From CAVXXD01 sp963765625 (GTDB taxonomy: Bacteria > Actinomycetota > Geothermincolia > Geothermincolales > Geothermincolaceae), in assembly GCA_963765625.1 (NCBI GenBank), contig CAVXXD010000016.1, positions 177,195 to 241,194 of the forward strand: DNA of 64,000 nucleotides, written 5' to 3'. Shown here piece after piece: positions 17,168 through 25,453 of the stretch (the first letter of the stretch is position 1; every line of letters begins with the position of its first letter). The notes under the pieces are model-generated. The model worked only from the letters and a program-made list of their open reading frames with translations. It did no database searches and had not been told where the DNA came from. The position numbers and the translations under genes are program-made.

Positions 17168-18598
17168 ATGAAGGGGAAAAAGGTCATCATTATTGGCACT
17201 GGTATTGGTGGTGTCGGGCTTGCGGCACTGCTGGCAAAAGACGGCGCGAAACCCATCGTGTTCGAGCGGAATAACTTTGTGGGAGGAAAAGCTGGAAGTA
17301 TTGAGCATAAGAATTGCCTGATAGAAGTAGGCATTCATATTTCAGCAAGAGGTGAAAAAGGGCCTCTGGCCCAAATCGCCAAAAAGACCGATGCCGATGT
17401 TGGATTCATGAACAAGAGCCCGATGTTTAAACTGATCTATGGCGAGAACGAGGGCATGATCTATCAGAACATGATGAATCCCGTTTCTCTGCTTAACATG
17501 CTTCGAGCAATCCGCCCATCTGTCAAAGCTTTACCCGGCATCCTGCGCTTCATGATGCTGGCTTACCGTATTAAAACCAAAGAAGATGCAGCACCCTATT
17601 TCGATATTTCAGCAAGATCCGTCATTGACAGATATACGGACGACCCTGACATACATGCATTCTTGAATTTCTGCTGTGTTATGATGTTCTGTATTTCAAC
17701 GGAAGAAGCCTCTGCCGGTGATTGGTTACTCTCTTTCAACAATTGGATTACCAGTGGAGGAACTGCATATCCCAAAGGCGGTTACGGTGCCATTCCAAAT
17801 GCCTACATGAAGGTCTGTGAGGATGCAGGCGGAGAGCTGCATCTCAATGAAAGAGTGAACAGGATCATTGCCGAGGATGGGGCCGTTAAAGGCGTGGAAA
17901 CCGATAAAGGTTTCTATCCTGCCGATATCATTATCAGCAATGCGGGCGTGGTGAAAACCCTGGATATGACCGGTGATCAGCACTTTCCTGACTCCTATGT
18001 CGAGAAGGCAAGGAATTCGATAGATTCGACTGGCGGAGCCACAGTGATATTTGCTCTTGATGCACCTTTAGCCAAGACACCCTTAAATGTTTATATTCCC
18101 AAACGATACGATTGGGCAGCTACGGTAAAAGGCTTGGAAAAAGGCCAGATACCAGATGATATTGCAGTGTTCATGATCTCGCCGACTGTTGCGGAACCAG
18201 GTGTTGCGCCCGAAGGGTTACATCTTCTGCTGGGAGCAGCAGGGACCGTACCGGCAGACATGTTGGACAAAGATCTAAACAGTAAAGTGATGGATCTTGT
18301 TGAAAGCAGGATGGAAAAATTGTTCCCAGGACTAAAGGAACATACAGTATGGAAAGAACGGCATGGCGTAGATTTCATGGCTGCAGTCGGTGGCCGGGGA
18401 CGCGGGGAAGTAATCGGTATGGCTCAACGATATGATCAGGATGGCGATAAACGCTTTTCTCCCAGAACCCCTCTAAAAGGTCTCTACGTAGTCGGCGCCG
18501 ATACGGGCAGTTTCGGTATAGGGACAGAATTGGCGGCTCAAAGCGCCATGGCAACTCATACGCTAATACTTGAAGATACCGCCGGAATGGTTGGATAG
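17168..18598 (+). CDS. CrtI-like FAD-dependent oxidoreductase (paralogue 2)
   Basis: A 476-residue protein homologous along its length to the preceding gene product: Rossmann motif IIGTGIGGVGLAALLAKDG, FERNNFVGGKAGS, SNAGVVKTLDM, and C-terminal GLYVVGADTGSFGIGTELA. The 53-bp gap contains a weak GGGGG ribosome site before ATG 17168. Two adjacent diverged paralogues suggest either sequential steps on one substrate or a heterodimer. This segment looks less GC-rich than the 25-38 kb operon, hinting at a separate origin for the cassette (visual impression, not calculated). Confidence 0.87.
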   Translation: MKGKKVIIIGTGIGGVGLAALLAKDGAKPIVFERNNFVGGKAGSIEHKNCLIEVGIHISARGEKGPLAQIAKKTDADVGFMNKSPMFKLIYGENEGMIYQNMMNPVSLLNMLRAIRPSVKALPGILRFMMLAYRIKTKEDAAPYFDISARSVIDRYTDDPDIHAFLNFCCVMMFCISTEEASAGDWLLSFNNWITSGGTAYPKGGYGAIPNAYMKVCEDAGGELHLNERVNRIIAEDGAVKGVETDKGFYPADIIISNAGVVKTLDMTGDQHFPDSYVEKARNSIDSTGGATVIFALDAPLAKTPLNVYIPKRYDWAATVKGLEKGQIPDDIAVFMISPTVAEPGVAPEGLHLLLGAAGTVPADMLDKDLNSKVMDLVESRMEKLFPGLKEHTVWKERHGVDFMAAVGGRGRGEVIGMAQRYDQDGDKRFSPRTPLKGLYVVGADTGSFGIGTELAAQSAMATHTLILEDTAGMVG

Positions 18599-18631
18599 AA
18601 TATTGCTTCTATTCCAAGTGAGGTGAAAGAC

Positions 18632-19567
18632 ATGAGTGACGAGAAAGCTTCCTCCAAGTACAAGTCAAGGAGGTCTCGTATCCTGTACCTCATAACCACG
18701 CTGATAATCGTGGTCTTTTCCGCCTACGGGCTGGTCACGTGGTTTATGTTTCGCGGTTCCCAGGACCGGCTTATCGAGAAAAGCAAGGAGAAGCTGATCG
18801 AGACCGAGGCCGAGAACATCAATTCCGCGGCAAGCTACATCGTCAAACTCTTATTACCAATTTTCGATGCGACGAATAGCAATATGTCCGCTGAGGAAAT
18901 AGCCATGTCGATCATGAACCGAAAGATCATGGAGGGTCAGCGGGTACTCAGTGAAGAGATCAATAAGATGATGAAGGCGGGCCTGCTCGGCCTGGAAGAG
19001 ATCTTATACGTGGAGCTTCCCACCACGTTTATCACCGAGCCGTTAGTCATGCTATCCAGCGACGAGAGCCTTATTTACACATGGGAGGTCCCTGAGTATC
19101 TGCTCGAGGCCACAAACGAGGGCACTTCTTACCTCTACACAGAGGAAGGATTTCCTGAGTTGGGCCTTCAAGGCAAATACCTGATAACGATCACGTTCCT
19201 TGAATGGGAAGGCTCAGATAACTCCGCCTTATACACTATAAAGAACATGGAGGACGAAGTAGCCGTCTTAGACGATTTCTTCAGCAATGAGCAGAAGAAC
19301 ATCAACCTGGTATTGGGATTTGTTATCCCGGGTTCCATTCTCTTTATCATCCTCATCATCTTCTTCGTCCTCAGCTACTTGATACGCAAGAGGATAACCG
19401 AGCCCGTTGACGAGCTGGCCTCCGTAGCCGATCAGGTAAACCAGGGCAACCTGGAAGTTGATATAACCATACACGAGGGTGGGGAATTCGAGGGCCTGGA
19501 GCGCGCATTCAAAGAGATGGTGGAAGGTTTCCGAAGGATTATCGATAAGTCCGTGGGCGAGGAATAA
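18632..19567 (+). CDS. membrane sensor protein with extracytoplasmic domain and HAMP, no output kinase
   Basis: A 311-residue protein. TM1 is at about residues 20-42 (ILYLITTLIIVVFSAYGLV). An extracytoplasmic domain of about 185 residues follows, then TM2 (LVLGFVIPGSILFIILIIFFVLSYLI) and a HAMP domain (RKRITEPVDELASVADQVNQGNLEV). It ends about 35 residues later, with no kinase, cyclase or MCP signalling domain. The start is ATG 18632 with GAGGTGA five bases upstream, preferred over GTG 18623. It may work with the nearby soluble histidine kinase (21.0 kb), or be a truncated receptor. Confidence 0.8.
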   Translation: MSDEKASSKYKSRRSRILYLITTLIIVVFSAYGLVTWFMFRGSQDRLIEKSKEKLIETEAENINSAASYIVKLLLPIFDATNSNMSAEEIAMSIMNRKIMEGQRVLSEEINKMMKAGLLGLEEILYVELPTTFITEPLVMLSSDESLIYTWEVPEYLLEATNEGTSYLYTEEGFPELGLQGKYLITITFLEWEGSDNSALYTIKNMEDEVAVLDDFFSNEQKNINLVLGFVIPGSILFIILIIFFVLSYLIRKRITEPVDELASVADQVNQGNLEVDITIHEGGEFEGLERAFKEMVEGFRRIIDKSVGEE

Positions 19568-19584
19568 GCCATCAAATCGTTCTA

Positions 19585-19611
19585 TATACTAACCATCGTG
19601 AAGCATATGCT
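19585..19611 (+). promoter_or_regulatory. partial island promoter module C
   Basis: TATATACTAACCATCGTGAAGCATATGCT matches the 3' half of module B, including palindrome AGCATATGCT at 19602-19611, but the upstream ATAGAAGTTTC repeats are missing. It is 65 bp ahead of the flavoprotein start at 19676. If the upstream repeats bind an activator, this copy should be unresponsive or respond differently. Confidence 0.55.
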
Positions 19612-19675
19612 TAAAGATAAAATAAACGATACTCAGAGACTTTAGAAACCGGGGATGTGCGCGAAAGGAGCGGAG

Positions 19676-20752
19676 ATGTCCGAGGTAATGATCTACGGCG
19701 CCGGAATCAGCGGCATGGTCGCCGCCATCAACCTGGCACGGGAAGGTTATGACGTCATCGTACGCGACCGCGAGGCGGGCTGGGGCGGCTCGCGCCTGTT
19801 CAATCCCTCCACCCACACCACTCCCCTGGACCTGGCCGCCACGTCGGAGTACATCGGCATCGATATAGCCCCCGCGTTCTTGCCGGCCAGGTCCATCGAC
19901 CTCTGGGTCGGCGATTTCAAATTCCCCGTTCCGGTTTTCGGCAGCTACCACGTCGAGCGGAGCGACCGCCCCGGAAGTATCGACGCCCTTCTTTACAAAG
20001 AATGCGTCGACGCCGGCGTGAAGTTCGAATTCGGGGTGGAGCTACGCAAGGAAGACCTCCCCTCCCTGCCGCCCGGCACCATCATCGCCTGCGGCCTCAA
20101 CGGGGAAGCCTACCGCTTCCTGGGCGTCCCCTGCGCGGACTGGTATGCCTTCCAGTGTTACGGCGAAGTCGACGAGAGCCGCAACGGCGACGCCTGGATA
20201 TGGATGGACCAGTGCATCAGTGAGTACGGTTACTGCTCCATGATGAACGGCCACTACTTCAACCTCCTCCCCGGCAACGAGGAAGAGATCACCCGGGAAG
20301 CCCTCGACCGCTATATCGCCTGGATGGAGCGGAACGAGCTTCCCGGTTCGGGCGAATGGGAGTACTCCCACGGCGTTGTCCCCCTCGAGTTCCCCGACCA
20401 GCCACAGCTGATCCGGGACAAGTTCATCATGTGCGGCACCATGTCCGGCGCCTTCGACCCGCTGATGTCCTTCGGAATCTCCGGTGCCATCGTCTCCGGC
20501 AAGGTTGCCGCCATCGCCGTCAGCGACAAGGAGAAGGCTTTGGAGGAATTCCAGCGCTTCACCCGCAATTTCGAGCGGGTTTTTAAATTCAAGACGGAGA
20601 CCTGGTATCCTTTCACCGCCGAGGCGGCGGCCCTGGAGAGGATGTTCACCGGCCTCGGTCAGCAACGGGTTATGGGCCTACTTGTCGAGGGGCTGAAGCG
20701 CGGCAGGAAGAGCTCGGCCATCCCGGGGTTCAGCCCGGTCTCCTGCCACTGA
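19676..20752 (+). CDS. FAD/NAD(P)-binding oxidoreductase, 358 residues
   Basis: The N-terminus MSEVMIYGAGISGMVAAINLAREGYDV is a Rossmann FAD-binding fold (GxGxxG variant), followed by a VRDREAGWGGSRLFN segment. The later MCGTMSGAFDPLMSFGISGAIVSGKVAA segment matches the C-terminal FAD-contact region of geranylgeranyl-reductase-like flavoproteins. The start is set at ATG 19676, with AAAGGAGCGGAG immediately upstream. It is preceded by the partial promoter module C and stands apart from the cassette at 11.4-18.6 kb. The substrate is unknown. Confidence 0.83.
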   Translation: MSEVMIYGAGISGMVAAINLAREGYDVIVRDREAGWGGSRLFNPSTHTTPLDLAATSEYIGIDIAPAFLPARSIDLWVGDFKFPVPVFGSYHVERSDRPGSIDALLYKECVDAGVKFEFGVELRKEDLPSLPPGTIIACGLNGEAYRFLGVPCADWYAFQCYGEVDESRNGDAWIWMDQCISEYGYCSMMNGHYFNLLPGNEEEITREALDRYIAWMERNELPGSGEWEYSHGVVPLEFPDQPQLIRDKFIMCGTMSGAFDPLMSFGISGAIVSGKVAAIAVSDKEKALEEFQRFTRNFERVFKFKTETWYPFTAEAAALERMFTGLGQQRVMGLLVEGLKRGRKSSAIPGFSPVSCH

Positions 20753-20922
20753 CATCACCGAATTTTCCAAGGGCTTCGGTGGCGTGTTGAACCACCAGAG
20801 AGTCCTCATCCTTCAGGAGCTAATCGTGATTGTAGGCTCAAGCGTGAACCCTTACCTTGGTTGTAGGGGGCTTGCAGAACTTCGTGGGCTTAATCCCATC
20901 TGCATTGTGACGGAGGAGATTT

Positions 20923-21036
20923 ATGAACGGCGTTCGCGATATTGAAATAAAGAGGAGCGTAGCTGACAATAAGGATATGGCTGCCGGATTTCACATGGAC
21001 GATGAGTGGGCGGATTGGTCACGAAGAAACGTGTGA
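20923..21036 (+). CDS. 37-residue ORF just upstream of the histidine kinase
   Basis: The start ATG follows CGGAGGAGATTT, a strong ribosome site. The frame (begins MNGVRDIEIKRS, ends DWSRRNV) closes at TGA 21034-21036, three bases before the kinase ATG, which has no ribosome site of its own. This suggests translational coupling. No homologue is recognised. The 170 bp before it (20753-20922) contain nothing I can name. Confidence 0.45.
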   Translation: MNGVRDIEIKRSVADNKDMAAGFHMDDEWADWSRRNV

Positions 21037-21039
21037 GAA

Positions 21040-23049
21040 ATGATGATGTCGAAGAGCCAGTTCAAAACGTTCGTAAAAAACCTCTTCCTGGAGCCGGACA
21101 GCCCGATGCAGAAAGCCGGCGGTTCGCTCAAGAAGGGAACCATCCTCAGGTTTTGCTCCCCGGGACAAAGCGTGACGATTCAAAGGGCGGAAGATAGGTT
21201 ACAAATCGTTCGTGCCGAAGGGGTCAAACCAGATTGGGAGTTTCAATTCAATGAGGACGATGACCTCTACGGATTGGCTGAAGCAAACAACAGAGAGGCA
21301 ATCGGGCCAGCCTTGTTGTCGCTGTGGTCTGAGGGGAGATTGAAAGCGGTGCCGAGCGGAGATTTCAACAGCATTCTGGACCAAGGCATCGCCCCGTTCC
21401 TGCTCAGCCTCGGTGTCCTTAACCTGCCAGCCGGTTTTTCGGAATCAACGATGTCCTCCAGCCTGAAGGACATCGCCTTCACTGAGATCCTGGACGTCCA
21501 CTACATGCAGAGTCTGATCGACAGTATCTCGGAGACAATCGGGTTCAAGATCTGGATCACGGACATGAACTGCTTCCCAGTCGCAGTCAGCTCCAAGGGT
21601 GGCGAGTATTGTAAGCTGATCGCCGGTTCGTTCACGGGCGGGATCCGCTGCTATTACTCGGCGGTCGACTCCTTAGTCCAGTTGAAGGAAACTATGACCC
21701 TCCAGGTAAGAAAATGCCATGCGGGTTTCTGGTGTTTCGACGTGCCCCTGACGCTCAACGGCGAGATGGTGGGCATGATAACCGGAGACGCCTGCCTGGA
21801 CGAGAACTTCTCACCAGATGAATACGCTACCTTGGCGAAAGAGCTCGATATCGATGTCGACGAGCTTATGTCCTCTTTGGCGGGCATAGGCAGCTACAAC
21901 GAAAACCAGTTACAGATATTCCTGAGCGGCGCGTATGCCATTGGCAAGGTGGTGTCCGAGATGAGCATCAAGCAGTACATGCTCTCGGAAAAGGTCAAGG
22001 AGCTTACGGGCCTGCATGAGGTATCTTCCCTGGTGACCAGGCCGCTTCCAGAGAATCTCGATGAGGTTTACCAGAAGATCGCCGACAAGGTCGGCTCGCT
22101 TAAAAAGGGAGGGTACTGCAGGCTGAGTATAAAGCGGGATGGATGCTTGAAGGTCTTCGAGGGTGGGACGAAGGATTTCCCCGAGCATTTGGAAAGACAG
22201 CAATGGACCAAGGACATAAGGATCGGAAGGAAGAAGATGGGAAGCATCGAGTTAGCGATGCCCCAGGTGGTGGATCCCGAAAACGCCTTGCTGGACGACC
22301 ATTTCTTCGCCAGCCTCACCTCGCAGCTATCACTGTCCATGCAGAACTCGGATCTCTTCGGGGAGCTGCGCGAAAAGAACGAGGAACTGCGCCTTCTGCT
22401 GCGTGCCATTACTCAGGTACAGGAGAAGGAACGAGCGAGCCTGGCTCGTGACCTGCATGACGATACCGGGCAGAACCTGACCAACGCGCTGCTCCACCTC
22501 GACCTGGTCTTGAAGGATGATCGTCTTACGGATAGGCATAGGCATCAGCTGGATTTCGCGGCAGAAGCGATATCGACCGTGATCGAACAACTGCGTGACT
22601 TGTCGGTAAGGCTGCATCCGCTTCTACTTGATGATCTTGGCCTGATTGAAGCCTTGGCTGATTTCCTGCAGCGTATGAATTCGGAGCATGGCATACAGTT
22701 CTCAATGGATGTTTACGGCCAGGAGAAGCCAATATCCAGCGAGGCCAAGATCAACATCTACCGCATCGTCCAGGAGGCGCTGTCCAACGTAGTCCAGCAC
22801 GCGGAGGCGGACGAGGCTACGCTCTACCTGGAGTACGAACAGGACGGCATGAGCATAATCATCGCAGATAACGGTAAGGGGCGTAGAAAGCCGCAGGGCG
22901 AGAGGAGGTTACATCTCGGCCTGGCGAGTATGAGGGAGAGATGTGAACAGATAGGAGGGACCTTCAACTTCCTGTCAAACACGACTGGGACCCTGGTCAC
23001 CCTGCAGCTTCCCCACACGGTCTATGTCGATGTAAACGACGGAGATTGA
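21040..23049 (+). CDS. soluble sensor histidine kinase with PocR domain (HisKA_3/NarX-type)
   Basis: A 669-residue protein without membrane helices. Residues 1-140 form an uncharacterised N-terminal domain. Residues about 145-310 look like a PocR sensory domain (ILDVHYMQSLIDSISETIG, then RKCHAGFWCFDVPLTL), a fold associated with binding small hydrocarbon-type ligands. A GAF-like linker comes next, then the HisKA_3 dimerisation domain with phospho-acceptor His473 in ARDLHDDTGQ. The HATPase has an N-box EALSNVVQH and G-boxes ADNGKGR and HLGLASMRERC. It is followed 25 bp later by its likely response regulator. A cytoplasmic PocR sensor suits detection of the pathway substrate or its CoA ester (inference). 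Confidence 0.92.
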   Translation: MMMSKSQFKTFVKNLFLEPDSPMQKAGGSLKKGTILRFCSPGQSVTIQRAEDRLQIVRAEGVKPDWEFQFNEDDDLYGLAEANNREAIGPALLSLWSEGRLKAVPSGDFNSILDQGIAPFLLSLGVLNLPAGFSESTMSSSLKDIAFTEILDVHYMQSLIDSISETIGFKIWITDMNCFPVAVSSKGGEYCKLIAGSFTGGIRCYYSAVDSLVQLKETMTLQVRKCHAGFWCFDVPLTLNGEMVGMITGDACLDENFSPDEYATLAKELDIDVDELMSSLAGIGSYNENQLQIFLSGAYAIGKVVSEMSIKQYMLSEKVKELTGLHEVSSLVTRPLPENLDEVYQKIADKVGSLKKGGYCRLSIKRDGCLKVFEGGTKDFPEHLERQQWTKDIRIGRKKMGSIELAMPQVVDPENALLDDHFFASLTSQLSLSMQNSDLFGELREKNEELRLLLRAITQVQEKERASLARDLHDDTGQNLTNALLHLDLVLKDDRLTDRHRHQLDFAAEAISTVIEQLRDLSVRLHPLLLDDLGLIEALADFLQRMNSEHGIQFSMDVYGQEKPISSEAKINIYRIVQEALSNVVQHAEADEATLYLEYEQDGMSIIIADNGKGRRKPQGERRLHLGLASMRERCEQIGGTFNFLSNTTGTLVTLQLPHTVYVDVNDGD

Positions 23050-23074
23050 GGAGAAGGACAGGAGAGATGGTTGG

Positions 23075-23737
23075 ATGGTTGCTGCACGGGTGAAGACAAC
23101 GGTCATGGTCGTTGACGACCATAACCTCTTTCGAGAGGGCCTTATCTCCCTGATCGAGCGGGAAAAGGACCTGACGGTGGTCGGCGAGGCCGAGAGCGCC
23201 GAGGACGGCATCTCCAGGTTCCAGGAGTTAGGGCCCGATGTCGTAGTAATGGATATAAGGATGCAGGGCATGTCAGGGATCGATGCCTGCCAGGCCCTCA
23301 AGGAGATGGACCCTGCGGTGAAAGTGATAGTCCTCTCCATGTACGACAACTATCAATACGTGGATAGGGCGTTGCAGGTGGGTGCGGATGGTTACCTGCT
23401 CAAGAAGGTCGTCAGCGGCGAGCTCGTCGACGCCATTCGCAAGGTAGCCGGGGGGGAATCCGTTTTCAGCCCACAGGTCATGCAGACTATCGTGCGTTCT
23501 CACCGGGAAGGCCCCATCGCCAAGCGGCAGTTATTCCCCCTTCTCTCTTTGACCAACCGAGAGAGCGAGGTGTTGAAGCTGGCGAGTGACGGCTTGAGGA
23601 GCAAGGAGATCGCCTCGCGCCTCTGTATCTCCGTGAAGACGGTGGATAAATCCCTGACCGATATCTACAGGAAACTGGGAGTTACTTCGCGTGTTCAAGC
23701 CATACGGCTGTTTCTCAAGGCTTCCGACTCCGATTGA
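23075..23737 (+). CDS. NarL/FixJ-type response regulator
   Basis: A 220-residue protein. The receiver domain is at residues 8-125, with acidic pair DD14-15, phospho-acceptor Asp60 in VVVMDIRMQ, and conserved LSMYDN and Lys in YLLKKV. A LuxR-type helix-turn-helix follows (LTNRESEVLKLASDGLRSKEIASRLCISVKTVDKSLTDIYRKLGV). It is directly downstream of the HisKA_3 kinase, the normal pairing. It is the only LuxR-type DNA-binding regulator in the 40-kb block and thus the best candidate to bind the ATAGAAGTTTC repeats (inference). Confidence 0.95.
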   Translation: MVAARVKTTVMVVDDHNLFREGLISLIEREKDLTVVGEAESAEDGISRFQELGPDVVVMDIRMQGMSGIDACQALKEMDPAVKVIVLSMYDNYQYVDRALQVGADGYLLKKVVSGELVDAIRKVAGGESVFSPQVMQTIVRSHREGPIAKRQLFPLLSLTNRESEVLKLASDGLRSKEIASRLCISVKTVDKSLTDIYRKLGVTSRVQAIRLFLKASDSD

Positions 23738-23914
23738 GCCCGGCCTGCCTTTTCGAAAATCTACTGACTTCCTTGGAATATATGAAGGGTGTTCGTTAAA
23801 AGCACTCATAGGTAGAGTCTGTGGGGGGGGTTGCAGTCCTGGATTTATTGACTAAATTCCTTTGAGTGAACTTAAACCAGATTCTCGATGGACATGCCGA
23901 TGCGGCTCCGCCGG

Positions 23915-25000
23915 TCAACCGGCGGTGACGGTGATGGTAAGGTCGCCTGTCTCGGTGCGGCTCCAGGAGTGGGTGGTGTTCTCCCTGCCCGTGGCGATCT
24001 CGAAGAGCCCCTGTACGATGCCAACCATCAGGTAGACGATGCAGGGGTTCTGGATGGTCAGGGAGATATGTTTCTCATCGGTCTCGAAGTCGGTGAGGTT
24101 GCCCAGTCCGCGCAGGGCACACATCCTGCGGAAATCCTCGGGGCTCTTCAACCAGTCTGCCCCCAGGTTTTTCCGCACGTAGCGCCGCTGCACCTCGATG
24201 ATGGTATTGGGGATGGACTCACCCAGTTCGGCTTCGAGGTCGTCGAAGACGGCCTCCAGCCCGTACGGCCCGAACAGGGCCATCCTCCTCCCCGTGTTGG
24301 GGGTGGTGATGGTTCCGGCATCCAGGTCCCAGCGGTAGGCTGCGACATCCAGGGGTATGCCGCAGGACGGGCACCTCTCCAGTTCGGTATGCCGCAGGAC
24401 GGGCACCTCTCCAGGAGGTTTCCCGGCTTGTAGTCGTAGTGCCTGGGCTTGAGCCGCTCCTGCAACTCCGGGGGATGCGAGCCCACGTAGACATCCAGCT
24501 GATACTTGTCGTCACCGATGGACTGCGTCTCGACCGTGCACTCGCGCCCGAAAGACGCCTCGCAGCCGCCTATAGTATCGCCGCAAAAGAAGAGGACGGA
24601 GTAGGGCTTCTCGATGGTCATGACCATATGGTCCGGCTTCATGCCGGCCTTGTGGAGCTCCACCAGTTCGACGTCCCCGTAACCATAGGCCTTGGCGATG
24701 CTGGCCGACCTTCTCGCGACGAGGTCCGGCTTGAAGATGAAGATGAACCTGCGTGCGGGGGCCGGGATCATCTTCTCGAGATATTCCTTGGTGAGGCGGC
24801 GCTTGATCTCGATTACGAACTTCTCGATGGGCATCCCGATGATGTCTTCTGATTCCCTGGAAGAGATCCTCGAGGTAGTCCGACTCGCACAGGAACATGC
24901 GATGTTCGGGGTCCTTCGTTTCGGTGATTACTCCGTTGTCGTGCCAGGTCTGCCCCTTGCCCACCAGGCTCGGAACCCCACATTGCTTACACATTCTCAT
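23915..25000 (-). pseudogene. frameshifted paralogue of the two-repeat zinc-knuckle protein
   Basis: It is homologous to the protein at 9553-10650. The N-terminus MRMCKQCGVPSL has the first zinc knuckle, followed by WHDNGVIT. The frame breaks near 24,855, just before GMPIEKFVIEIKRR, and continues to the second knuckle ERCPSCGIP. Here a 29-bp sequence is duplicated with a 32-bp period (24354-24382 and 24386-24414), which again shifts the frame. The remaining part ends ENTTHSWSRTETGDL and stops at 23915. Apart from these two lesions the sequence is well preserved, so inactivation looks recent or is a sequence error. Confidence 0.8.
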
Positions 25001-25209
25001 CTTCGCCACCCTGACTTTCCTGGTCCCCTCCATTCAAGGTAAACGTGAGCGCCGGTTCTGATGGAAATCCTGGAAGAAAGTAAGTTTGAATAGTTTGCTT
25101 AAGCCTATCTCCGTCCTACTTCCATCATGCGGACAATCCGGGCATAAATCAAGTCGCGCAAAGTTAATATAAAAGGGAAACAAGCACTTTCATGCCTGCT
25201 CCCCATCCG

Positions 25210-25276
25210 ATAGAAGTTTCTCTATAATAATATAGAAGTTTCCTGTCTATACACTCATCGCCGCAAAGCATATGCT
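25210..25276 (+). promoter_or_regulatory. island promoter module D (reductase/dehydrogenase operon)
   Basis: ATAGAAGTTTC occurs perfectly at 25210-25220 and 25232-25242 (22-bp period). TATACA follows (25249-25254), then AGCATATGCT at 25267-25276, 35 bp from the second repeat. The leader shares CAGCACCCAACGAAGAAAG (25332-25350) with modules A and B. It precedes the long acyl-CoA dehydrogenase to ETF operon. Confidence 0.8.
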
Positions 25277-25453
25277 GACGTTGTGTACTAATCCAATCGG
25301 CCAAACGGAGCACAATACCGTTCCCTCTTCACAGCACCCAACGAAGAAAGCAACGTTGGTATCCATGTCAGATTTGACAACCGGTTCCCGCAAATGCGAG
25401 GCCGCAAAGGCAACATGTCTGTCAGACGAAAAACGTAAGAATGGAGGACTATG

